Positions 8,702-15,873 of a DNA stretch of 45,665 nt are shown piece by piece. This DNA comes from Ignavibacteriaceae bacterium (GTDB lineage: Bacteria; Bacteroidota; Ignavibacteria; Ignavibacteriales; Ignavibacteriaceae), in the NCBI GenBank assembly GCA_023231105.1, contig JALNWB010000012.1, positions 1-45,665 on the forward strand, read 5' to 3'. Under the pieces are notes generated by a model, which was not told the DNA's origin, did not search any database, and saw only the letters and a list, made by a program, of their open reading frames with translations. The position numbers and the translations under genes were made by a program. Positions within the stretch are counted from its first letter, which is position 1. Each line of letters opens with the position of its first letter.

Positions 8702-9423
8702 ACGAGTATTAATCTGGATGAAGATTTTTCATCAAATATTTCTCCGGTGTAATTGCCAAAAATCATTTCAGTCGATAAGTTGGTTTTATCTAGCGCGTTT
8801 ATCAATTCTCTTTTAGAATAAAGACGAACCGACTCACGATAATTTTTTCTATTTCCATTTTGAAGAAGTTCAATTTCTTTTATTACGTTATTTCCTTCAA
8901 TCTTCCTTGACTGTTCAATAACCATATCATCTAAAACATCTTTTGAGAACGGGACTAAATTTCTTTTTACATATTCCGCATTAAGAAAATCGAAAACAAA
9001 AACTCCATCTTCGGAAAGGAGTTTTTCTACATTTACGAAAACAGCAAAATTGTCTTCATCATTTTCAAAATAACCGAAACTTGTAAACACATTCAGAATT
9101 AAATCGAATTTCTCAGGAAAAGTAACAGTACGAATATCGTCTCTAATGAACTTTGCACACAAACCATTTTTTTTTGCCTCATCAACAGCTACCGAAAGAA
9201 GTTTTGCGCTTTGGTCAACTCCGGTAACTTGAAAACCCATTTTCGCCAATAGTAATGCGTGTCTTCCCGCTCCACAGCCCAAATCTAAAACTTTTGCATC
9301 ACCGGTTAGACTAACTTTACTAAGAATAAAAGAAATTAAAACTTCCGCTTCTTCATTGTTTCTATGTTTGTAAACGGTTAAATATTCTTCCGATTCAAAC
9401 CACTCTTCAAACCAAAGTTTCAC
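8683..9423 (-). CDS. Class I SAM-dependent methyltransferase
   Basis: A 246-residue Rossmann-fold methyltransferase. Motif I is VLDLGCGAGRHALLLA (about residues 45-60), motif II is VTGVDQSAKLL, and motif IV is FDLILNVFTSFGYF. This group of small methyltransferases is widespread and its substrate cannot be predicted from sequence. The start is GTG, overlapping the recR stop by one base, so the two are probably co-translated. An N-terminal tryptophan/acid-rich stretch (LWFEEWFESEEYLTVYKHR) precedes the fold and is typical of this subfamily. The 3' end overlaps a lipoprotein gene. Confidence 0.85.
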   Translation of the reverse strand: MKLWFEEWFESEEYLTVYKHRNNEEAEVLISFILSKVSLTGDAKVLDLGCGAGRHALLLAKMGFQVTGVDQSAKLLSVAVDEAKKNGLCAKFIRDDIRTVTFPEKFDLILNVFTSFGYFENDEDNFAVFVNVEKLLSEDGVFVFDFLNAEYVKRNLVPFSKDVLDDMVIEQSRKIEGNNVIKEIELLQNGNRKNYRESVRLYSKRELINALDKTNLSTEMIFGNYTGEIFDEKSSSRLILVCKKKK

Positions 9424-10019
9424 TAAAGAAGACCTCTGTTGGAGACGGCGCGTGCAATCGTAGCTTCATCGGCAAATTCTAAATCGCCACCAATCGGTAA
9501 ACCGCGTGCAATTCGCGTTACTTTAATATTTAGCGGCTGAAGTAATTTCCCAAGATAAAGTGAAGTGGCATCACCTTCTGTGTCAGGATTTAACGCAAGA
9601 ATAATTTCAGAAACTTCCTGTGTTTTAAGTCTTTTAAGAAGTTCATTAATTTTTAACGATTCCGGTCCAATTCCGCTTAACGGCGAAAGCACTCCGGAAA
9701 GAACGTGATAAACACCGTTAAACTCGTTGGTTCTTTCAATAGCAATGATATCGCTGGCTTCTTCAACGATACAAATAACCGAGTTATCTCTTTTCGGGCT
9801 TGAACAAATTTCGCAAACATCAAATTCCGTAATATTAAAACAGACAGAACAAAATTTTAATTTGTGTTTCAGATTATGAATTGCTTCAATAAGTTTTTCA
9901 ACTTCATCGTTCGGCTTTTTTAAAAGATAAAGTGACAATCTCTGGGCGGTTTTCTTTCCGATTCCCGGGAACTTGCTGAATTCTTCTATAGCAATCTGCA
10001 ATGGTTCGGAAATATTCAC
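9423..10019 (-). CDS. recR: Recombination mediator protein RecR
   Basis: A 198-residue RecR of normal length. It has an N-terminal helix-hairpin-helix region (FSKFPGIGKKTAQRLSLYLL), a zinc-finger CSVCF...CEICSS (about residues 57-73), and a Toprim domain from ICIVEEASDIIAIERT to about residue 175 with LNPDTEGDATSLYL. RecR works with RecO and RecF to load RecA at gaps. Start codon GTG, directly after the ybaB stop. The ybaB-recR pairing is conserved across bacteria and supports both calls. Confidence 0.95.
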   Translation of the reverse strand: MNISEPLQIAIEEFSKFPGIGKKTAQRLSLYLLKKPNDEVEKLIEAIHNLKHKLKFCSVCFNITEFDVCEICSSPKRDNSVICIVEEASDIIAIERTNEFNGVYHVLSGVLSPLSGIGPESLKINELLKRLKTQEVSEIILALNPDTEGDATSLYLGKLLQPLNIKVTRIARGLPIGGDLEFADEATIARAVSNRGLL

Positions 10020-10346
10020 TTAAAACCCCGGGATGTTTAAACCGGGAGGAATCATTCCCTTTGTTAGTTTTCCCATTTCATCTTCCGACATTTTCTCTGC
10101 GGATTCCAAAGCTTTATTAACTGCTGCAACAACTAAGTCTTCCAAAAATTCTTTCTCGTCTGGATTTATAACCTGTTTATCAATCTCGATTGAAACAATT
10201 TTTTTATTTCCGCTTGCAACAGCTTTTATAATGCCGCCTCCTGCTTCCGCGGTAACGGTTCTATTGGCTAACCCGGCTTGGGTCTTCTGCATTTCTTCTT
10301 GTAACTTCTGGACCTGGCGAAGCATATCCTGCATTCCACCTTTCAT
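10020..10346 (-). CDS. YbaB/EbfC nucleoid-associated DNA-binding protein
   Basis: A 108-residue protein with the YbaB pattern: an N-terminal coiled coil (MLRQVQKLQEEMQKTQAGL), a central beta segment with VTAEAGGGIIKAVASGNKKI, and a C-terminal helix before GLNIPGF. The family binds DNA as a dimer and coats the nucleoid. A clear Shine-Dalgarno (GGAGG, 10355-10351) precedes the ATG by four bases. It is the first gene of the ybaB-recR-methyltransferase-lipoproteins-ftsX run. The usual dnaX neighbour is absent; a divergent gene starts 174 bases away instead. Confidence 0.93.
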   Translation of the reverse strand: MKGGMQDMLRQVQKLQEEMQKTQAGLANRTVTAEAGGGIIKAVASGNKKIVSIEIDKQVINPDEKEFLEDLVVAAVNKALESAEKMSEDEMGKLTKGMIPPGLNIPGF

Positions 10347-10520
10347 TGAACCTCCGAACTATTTATTAGCATTTGTATTAATTTTCGTGCAAATATAAAA
10401 CAATCAATTGACTTTTTATACTTTGATTTTGGAATTTTTTGATAAATTTCTCCCAAACATCATTTATATTGTAGTATTAAAATTTCAAACAATGAAGGAA
10501 GAAATAAAATCGTTACAGAA

Positions 10521-11132
10521 ATGGCTTTTGACGATTTTTTCGTTCTTGACGAAAAGACCAAAAAGAAAATTAAAGATTACGGAGAACTCTCCGCTAAGGT
10601 AAATGCTTTTTTTCACGAATACGTGAAAGAATACCATATTCCCACATCGTTTGAGTATACTCTGGGAAACGGTAATTTAGTTTTTTCATCAACTGAAACT
10701 TTTCCTGTTTATATAAAAATTTTAAACACAAGTAATAAAAATATTTCGAAAATATTTTCTTTAGCAAAAAATACTCCTCTTCAGGTTCCCGTACTTGAAA
10801 ACTATTTAAGTGCAGATTCTAATTATCAATTAAATGAACATCATATCATTTCTTTTAATATTCTTCCTTTGGCAGATTTTAAAATGATGGGAAGAATAGC
10901 AACCAAAGTAAACGTTATCCTCAAATCTTTCTTCGAAAGAAGGAATCTTCTTTTAAGTGAACTGAGTTGTACTTTTGGCAGGTGCGGTGAAAAAGTTGTT
11001 TTACTTGGACAGTTTTCTCCTCATCAGATAAAACTTCTCCCAAAAGATGAACCGGGAAATGGATTTGAGTTATCAACTCCTTCATCAATAAAAAAATATT
11101 TAGAACTTTTTCAAGAAAGTGTTCAACATTAA
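10521..11132 (+). CDS. Degenerate SAICAR synthetase (PurC)-like protein, probable pseudoenzyme
   Basis: A 203-residue protein that I align, by eye, with SAICAR synthetase. ELSAKVNAFFHEYVKEYHIPTS corresponds to the PurC helix ending in GIPT. PVLENYLSADSNYQLNEHHI corresponds to the PurC stretch ending NE(D/S)H(I). ATKVNVILKSFF corresponds to the ALKVNEVLKxFF helix. LSELSCTFGR and LLGQFSPHQIKLL take the places of VDFKLEFG and LADEISPDTCRLWD. In each active-site segment the charged residues are gone (D/K/E become E/S/T; DE becomes GQ; D becomes H). The N-terminal glycine-rich ATP-binding strand region (GKAK) has no counterpart, and a stop at 10443 limits extension. Catalysis is therefore unlikely. 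It lies directly before psd and near purS/purQ. Homology is inferred, not computed. Confidence 0.65.
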   Translation: MAFDDFFVLDEKTKKKIKDYGELSAKVNAFFHEYVKEYHIPTSFEYTLGNGNLVFSSTETFPVYIKILNTSNKNISKIFSLAKNTPLQVPVLENYLSADSNYQLNEHHIISFNILPLADFKMMGRIATKVNVILKSFFERRNLLLSELSCTFGRCGEKVVLLGQFSPHQIKLLPKDEPGNGFELSTPSSIKKYLELFQESVQH

Positions 11133-11792
11133 ATGTTTACGAAATACGGATACTCTACCATAAGTCTGGTACTTGTTATTTGCTTGATGCTCGCAACAGC
11201 AAGTTTTTTCATCAACTCTATTCCGGTTCGGATTATACTTACGGTGTTGGTAATTTTTTTACTTGTGTTCACGCTAAATTTTTTCCGCGATCCGGAACGC
11301 ATTACACCAACCGGTGAAAATATTGTAATCTCACCGGCAGACGGCACAATCCTTTTTGTTAAAGAAGTAACGGAAGAAAAATTCATCAAGGGAAAAGCAA
11401 AACAAATTTCGATCTTCATGTCCCCTCTCAATGTTCATGTTAACCGCATTCCGATTACAGGGAAAGTTGAATATTTGCAATATCACAAAGGTGAATATTT
11501 AGTTGCGTATGATGACAAAGCTTCTGAAAAAAACGAACGCAATGAAATTGGAATAACCGGAAAAATCGGAAAAGTACTTTATACACAAATAGCAGGTTTC
11601 GTTGCGAGAAGAATTGTCTCTGAACTTAAATTGGGCGACAGTGTTGTTGCCGGAAAGAGATTTGGAATGATCAAATTTGGCAGTCGGGTTGATGTTATTG
11701 TTCCGGAAACTTTTACAACTTCTTTAAAAAAAGGAGACAAAGTTTTTGCCGGAGAAACTATTTTATTTGAATCTTCCTTGGATTTAAAATGA
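11133..11792 (+). CDS. psd: Phosphatidylserine decarboxylase, short (archaeal-type) form
   Basis: A 219-residue enzyme that makes phosphatidylethanolamine from phosphatidylserine at the inner membrane. Two N-terminal membrane helices (about residues 10-50) precede the catalytic part, which opens with FFRDPERITP and SPADGTIL. The self-cleavage site is FGSRVDV with Gly183-Ser184; the serine becomes the pyruvoyl cofactor. MSPLNVHVNRIPITG is a family hallmark. The length matches the short psd class found in Bacteroidota and archaea. It begins immediately after the PurC-like stop codon and overlaps pssA by ATGA, so the two phosphatidylethanolamine-pathway genes are translationally coupled. Confidence 0.93.
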   Translation: MFTKYGYSTISLVLVICLMLATASFFINSIPVRIILTVLVIFLLVFTLNFFRDPERITPTGENIVISPADGTILFVKEVTEEKFIKGKAKQISIFMSPLNVHVNRIPITGKVEYLQYHKGEYLVAYDDKASEKNERNEIGITGKIGKVLYTQIAGFVARRIVSELKLGDSVVAGKRFGMIKFGSRVDVIVPETFTTSLKKGDKVFAGETILFESSLDLK

Positions 11793-12511
11793 CTTTACAA
11801 AACATGAAACCAACAAAAAGAATTTTCCCAAATTCATTTACATCGTTAAATCTTTTTTGCGGATTTCTATCAATTTTAGAAACCGCACAGCAAGATTATA
11901 ATTTAGCGGCTTTGCTGATTGGCGCCGCCGCTGTCTTCGATGCTCTTGACGGAGTCGCCGCTCGAATTACAAAGTCAAGCAGCCAGTTTGGCGTTGAACT
12001 TGATTCACTTTCCGATGTTGTTAGTTTTGGTGTCGCTCCGGCATTTTTAATTTATGAAATAGGATTAAATAGATTAGACACTCTCGGAATTATCTTTGCT
12101 GGAGTCTTTTTATTGTGCGGCGCATTCAGATTAGCAAGATTCAATACACAACTTGTTGGATTTAAAAAAGAATATTTTGTAGGACTGCCTATACCGACCG
12201 CTGCGTTAACCATCGCCGCATATATTTTAGTATTCGCAAACGATAATTATTTATCGTCTTCGTATAATCTTTATACAGTAACGCTTGTTCTCACATTAGC
12301 GTTTCTTATGGTTAGCAGATTTAGATATGAAACTTTACCGCATTTTACAAAACGCGGATTAAAAGAAAAACCATTTCATTTTTCTTTTTTGGCAATCAGT
12401 TTAGCGGCTCTTTTTTTAACGCAGGGAAGAGCAATTTTCTTAATCTTTCTTTTTGTCGTTCTCTTTGGTATTTTTAATTCAGTTTATTTGAAGTTAAAAA
12501 AAAATAAGTAA
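11789..12511 (+). CDS. pssA: CDP-diacylglycerol-serine O-phosphatidyltransferase
   Basis: A 240-residue integral membrane enzyme that makes phosphatidylserine from CDP-diacylglycerol and serine, feeding Psd. The CDP-alcohol phosphatidyltransferase signature is seen in FDALDGVAARITKSSSQFG followed by ELDSLSDVVSFG, with the metal-binding aspartates in the expected spacing. Several hydrophobic helices follow, and GLPIPTAAL is typical of the PssA branch. Its ATG overlaps the psd stop (ATGA at 11789-11792). Together these two genes supply phosphatidylethanolamine. Confidence 0.93.
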   Translation: MTLQNMKPTKRIFPNSFTSLNLFCGFLSILETAQQDYNLAALLIGAAAVFDALDGVAARITKSSSQFGVELDSLSDVVSFGVAPAFLIYEIGLNRLDTLGIIFAGVFLLCGAFRLARFNTQLVGFKKEYFVGLPIPTAALTIAAYILVFANDNYLSSSYNLYTVTLVLTLAFLMVSRFRYETLPHFTKRGLKEKPFHFSFLAISLAALFLTQGRAIFLIFLFVVLFGIFNSVYLKLKKNK

Positions 12512-12519
12512 GGCTTACG

Positions 12520-12777
12520 TTGTACAAAGCAAAAGTTATTATCAAACGGAAAAAATCAATATTGGACCCGCAAGGGAAGGCTGCCGGACACGGCGCTGTT
12601 TTACTCGGATTCAAAAACATTACGAATGTACGAATTGATAAACAGGTCGAATTCCTTGTTAATGTTTCGGATGAAGAAACCGCAAGACAGGAAGTTTCCG
12701 AATTTTGTGTTAAACTGTTAAGCAATCCCACTATGGAAGATTTTGAAATTAATTTAGAAAAAATTGATGAAGCTTAA
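12520..12777 (+). CDS. purS: Phosphoribosylformylglycinamidine synthase subunit PurS
   Basis: An 85-residue protein with the PurS pattern YKAKVIIKRKKSILDPQGKA at the start and DKQVEFLVN in the middle. PurS bridges PurL and PurQ in the three-subunit FGAM synthase of de novo purine synthesis. The start is a TTG eight bases after pssA; no ATG fits, and starting here gives the usual first residues (M-YKAKV). Its 3' end overlaps purQ by 11 bases. No purL is present in the window. Confidence 0.92.
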   Translation: MYKAKVIIKRKKSILDPQGKAAGHGAVLLGFKNITNVRIDKQVEFLVNVSDEETARQEVSEFCVKLLSNPTMEDFEINLEKIDEA

Positions 12778-13462
12778 ATTCGGTGTGGTTGTTTTCCCCG
12801 GCTCCAATTGCGACCACGATTCGTATAATGTATTAAAACATATTTTAGACCAGGAAACCGTTTATCTTTGGCACAAGGATACCGATCTGCAGAATTGTGA
12901 TGTAATTATTTTGCCCGGTGGATTTTCCTACGGCGACTATATTAGAACCGGTGCTGTTGCTAAACTCTCTCCGATTATGAATTCGGTAATTGATTTTGCA
13001 AACAAAGGCGGAATAGTATTCGGTATTTGTAACGGATTTCAGATTTTAACAGAATGCAATCTGCTGCCCGGTACGTTGATTAAAAATAAAAACTTGAAAT
13101 TCATTTGTAAAGATATTTATGTTACTGCCGTTAATGAGATTTCTCTTTTAACAAAATCACTTGAGAAAAAAACATTGCTGACACCGATAGCGCACGGAGA
13201 AGGAAATTATTTTACCGATGACGAAACATTAAAATCGCTTGAAAAAAATAATCAAGTCCTTTTTAGATATTCTTCGTCTAAAGGAGAAATTTCTGATGTA
13301 TGCAATCCGAACGGTTCGATACAAAACATAGCAGGAATAATGAACAAAAACGGAAACGTCTTTGGTATGATGCCGCATCCTGAAAGAAGCAGCGATGGAT
13401 TACTTGGCAAAACCGACGGTTTGCAAATTTTTAATTCTTTATTACAAAATTTTATTAAATAG
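12767..13462 (+). CDS. purQ: Phosphoribosylformylglycinamidine synthase subunit PurQ (glutaminase)
   Basis: A 231-residue class I glutamine amidotransferase that supplies ammonia to PurL. It begins FGVVVFPGSNCDHD, a PurQ signature. The nucleophile is Cys88 in VFGICNGFQIL, and the His-Glu pair is His204/Glu206 in MMPHPERSSD. IAHGEGNY is also typical. I chose the ATG at 12767; a TTG one codon earlier is possible. It overlaps the end of purS, consistent with stoichiometric production of subunits of one complex. Confidence 0.95.
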   Translation: MKLKFGVVVFPGSNCDHDSYNVLKHILDQETVYLWHKDTDLQNCDVIILPGGFSYGDYIRTGAVAKLSPIMNSVIDFANKGGIVFGICNGFQILTECNLLPGTLIKNKNLKFICKDIYVTAVNEISLLTKSLEKKTLLTPIAHGEGNYFTDDETLKSLEKNNQVLFRYSSSKGEISDVCNPNGSIQNIAGIMNKNGNVFGMMPHPERSSDGLLGKTDGLQIFNSLLQNFIK

Positions 13463-13473
13463 AAGGATCAATC

Positions 13474-13668
13474 ATGTTTAGCAATATTGGACTCCCCGAA
13501 ATACTTATCATTATGTTTGTGCTTGTGCTTTTGTTTGGCGCTAAGAAAATCCCTGAACTTGCGCAAGGTATTGGCAAAGGAATGAAAGAATTCAAAAAAG
13601 CGATGAAAGACGATGACAGTGAGCATAAAATCTCTGACAAAAATCAATCATCAGAAAAAAAAGACTAA
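13474..13668 (+). CDS. tatA: TatA/E-type twin-arginine translocase subunit (copy 1)
   Basis: A 64-residue protein with one membrane helix (about residues 7-22), an FGAKKIPEL hinge, an amphipathic helix AQGIGKGMKEFKKAM and a charged polar tail (DDDSEHKISDKNQSSEKK). This is the canonical TatA layout. TatA forms the pore-like assembly that moves folded proteins across the inner membrane. A GAAGGA ribosome site precedes the ATG. It is followed four bases later by a second TatA-type gene. No tatC is seen here. Confidence 0.9.
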   Translation: MFSNIGLPEILIIMFVLVLLFGAKKIPELAQGIGKGMKEFKKAMKDDDSEHKISDKNQSSEKKD

Positions 13669-13671
13669 CTT

Positions 13672-13851
13672 ATGTTTGGCAATATCGGTGCAACGGAAAT
13701 TATTGTAATTGCAGTTGTTGCTCTTCTTCTCTTCGGACCCAAAAAGCTTCCTGAAATGATGCAAAGCGTTGGCAAAGGAATTAAAGAGTTTAAAAAATCT
13801 CTTAACGAAGTTGAAGAAGAAATTAAAAATTCAATTGATGATAAGAAATAA
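13672..13851 (+). CDS. tatA: TatA/E-type twin-arginine translocase subunit (copy 2)
   Basis: A short gene of 59 residues beginning MFGNIGATEIIVIAVVALLL. A conserved FGPKKLPEM hinge follows the single membrane helix, then the amphipathic helix MQSVGKGIKEFKKSL and an acidic tail (EVEEEIKNSIDDKK). The FGPKKLPE hinge is closer to the consensus than the FGAKKIPE of copy 1. It ends 40 bases before gatA. Two adjacent, non-identical TatA proteins may form mixed assemblies or serve different substrates; one could do the TatB job, though neither has the longer TatB tail. Confidence 0.88.
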   Translation: MFGNIGATEIIVIAVVALLLFGPKKLPEMMQSVGKGIKEFKKSLNEVEEEIKNSIDDKK

Positions 13852-13891
13852 CCCGCACACTCTCCATTTCTAAAACTGCAAGAGGATTTTT

Positions 13892-15325
13892 TTGATTACT
13901 TATAAAAATCATAGCGAAAAGTTACGACTTCTAAAAGAAGGTAAATTATCTTTAGTAGAAAATGTTCAACATTTTCTTTCGCAAATAGAAGAAAGAAAAA
14001 ACTTAAATGCCTTTACTTTTCTTTTCGCCGAAGAAGCTTTGCAAAAAGCAAACGAAGTTGAACAGAAAATTATAAGCGGCTCTTTCGGAAAACTTGCTGG
14101 GATGGTAATCGCCATAAAAGATGTTCTTGCAATAAAAGATAAACCGCTTACTTGCTCTTCAAAAATTCTAGAAAACTTTACATCTCTTTACACTGCAACG
14201 GCAGTACAAAAATTACTTGACGAAGGTGCTATTATCATTGGCAAAACAAACTGCGATGAATTTGCAATGGGTTCATCAAATGAAAATTCTGCTTTCGGCG
14301 CTGTAAAAAATCCGGTGGACGAAACCCGTGTTACCGGCGGTTCAAGCGGTGGCTCTGCTGCTGCAGTTGCGGCAAAGCTTTGTGATGTTTCTTTGGGAAC
14401 TGATACCGGCGGCTCTATTCGCCAGCCCGCAGCATTTTGCGGCATCTACGGATTGAAACCAACTTACGGACTTGTCTCCCGGTTTGGATTAACCGCATTC
14501 GCTTCTTCTTTTGACAGCATTGGTCCATTCGCAAATTCAGTTGAAGATATCGCGCTCGTTTTGGAAGTTCTTGCAGGACACGATAAAAACGATTCAACTT
14601 CAATTAACACCGAAAAAAAATCATATTCAAATTTGATTGGCGATAACAAGCAAAAATTAAAAATCGGAATTCCGAAAGAATATTTTGCTGAAGGATTATC
14701 ACCAGAAATAAAAGAACAAATTGATTTGGTAATTCATAAATTAAAAGAAATGAATTTTTCGGTTGAAGAAGTTTCTCTTCCGCACACAGAGTTTGCAATA
14801 GCAACTTATTATATTTTAACAACCGCAGAGGCTTCTTCAAATCTTGCCAGGTTTGACGGAGCGCGATACGGTTATCGATCACAGCAAAGTTCTTCATTGT
14901 CAAAAATGTACAAAGCTTCCCGCTCGGAAGGATTTGGCAGCGAAGTAAAGCGAAGGATTATGCTTGGAACTTATGTTTTATCTTCAGGTTATTACGATGC
15001 TTACTATAAAAAAGCGCAACAAGTAAGAAGAAGAATTAAAGAAGATTTCGTCAACGCTTTTTCTCAAGTTGATGTTCTGCTAACGCCCACAACTCCAACC
15101 ACAGCATTTAAGCTTGGTGAAAAAACAACCGATCCGCTTGAAATGTATTTGAGCGATATTTTTACCACTTCAGCAAATCTCGCCGGAATTCCGGGGATCA
15201 ACATTCCAATTGCAAAAGATAAAAACAACCTGCCGATAGGTTTACAGCTATTGGCAAATCAATTTGAAGAAGAAAAACTTTTGCAGATTGGAACAATTTT
15301 AGAAAAAGAAATACTTACACATTAA
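13892..15325 (+). CDS. gatA: Aspartyl/glutamyl-tRNA amidotransferase subunit A
   Basis: A 477-residue amidase-signature protein that provides the glutaminase activity for converting misacylated Glu-tRNA(Gln) or Asp-tRNA(Asn). The Ser-cisSer-Lys triad is visible as Lys76 (VIAIKDVL), Ser151 (TGGSSGGSAAA) and Ser175 (DTGGSIRQPA). GLKPTYGLVSRFGL and the C-terminal LAGIPGINIPI are GatA hallmarks. The start is TTG with an AGAGGA ribosome site just upstream. gatB and gatC are not in the window. The last 11 bases overlap the convergent purE gene. Confidence 0.95.
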   Translation: MITYKNHSEKLRLLKEGKLSLVENVQHFLSQIEERKNLNAFTFLFAEEALQKANEVEQKIISGSFGKLAGMVIAIKDVLAIKDKPLTCSSKILENFTSLYTATAVQKLLDEGAIIIGKTNCDEFAMGSSNENSAFGAVKNPVDETRVTGGSSGGSAAAVAAKLCDVSLGTDTGGSIRQPAAFCGIYGLKPTYGLVSRFGLTAFASSFDSIGPFANSVEDIALVLEVLAGHDKNDSTSINTEKKSYSNLIGDNKQKLKIGIPKEYFAEGLSPEIKEQIDLVIHKLKEMNFSVEEVSLPHTEFAIATYYILTTAEASSNLARFDGARYGYRSQQSSSLSKMYKASRSEGFGSEVKRRIMLGTYVLSSGYYDAYYKKAQQVRRRIKEDFVNAFSQVDVLLTPTTPTTAFKLGEKTTDPLEMYLSDIFTTSANLAGIPGINIPIAKDKNNLPIGLQLLANQFEEEKLLQIGTILEKEILTH

Positions 15326-15812
15326 GTTTGTCGTTTTTCAATTGAGATTCTTCACTTAAAGTTTTTTTATAATCGATCATTTTTTTCATAAGATTACTAT
15401 CGCTCAAAGAGAGCATCTGCACCGCTAATAAACCTGCATTCTTCGCTTGATTAATTCCTACAGTTGCAACCGGAACACCAGCCGGCATTTGCACAATTGA
15501 AAGAAGCGAATCCAAACCATCCAACGATTTTGCTTTCACCGGAATGCCAATTACTGGAAGCGGTGTGTAAGCCGCAGTAATACCGGGCAAATGCGCTGCC
15601 CCGCCCGCTCCTGCAATAATTATTTTTATTCCGCGCTTTTGCGCTTCGCTTGCAAATCTTGCTAATATTTCCGGCGAACGATGTGCCGAAATTACTTTTA
15701 CTTCAAATGGAATTTTAAATTGTTGAAGTATATCGATAGCTTCTTTCATAACGGGCAAGTCAGAATCGCTTCCCATAATAACTCCGACGATTGGTTTTTG
15801 TGTTTTCATCAT
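15315..15812 (-). CDS. purE: 5-(carboxyamino)imidazole ribonucleotide mutase PurE
   Basis: A 165-residue class I PurE that rearranges N5-CAIR to CAIR in de novo purine synthesis. The motifs are clear: VIMGSDSDLPVM near the start, SAHRSPE with the catalytic histidine, and IAGAGGAAHLPG for phosphate/substrate binding. Two consecutive ATGs exist at the start; the first is taken here, with AAAGAGAAA upstream. The partner PurK is absent from the window. It is encoded tail-to-tail with gatA, with an 11-base overlap of coding ends. Confidence 0.95.
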   Translation of the reverse strand: MMKTQKPIVGVIMGSDSDLPVMKEAIDILQQFKIPFEVKVISAHRSPEILARFASEAQKRGIKIIIAGAGGAAHLPGITAAYTPLPVIGIPVKAKSLDGLDSLLSIVQMPAGVPVATVGINQAKNAGLLAVQMLSLSDSNLMKKMIDYKKTLSEESQLKNDKLNV

Positions 15813-15873
15813 TTTCTCTTTTTTAATTGAATATTAGGCGCAGAATGAATTCTGAGCTACGAAAAATAATTTG

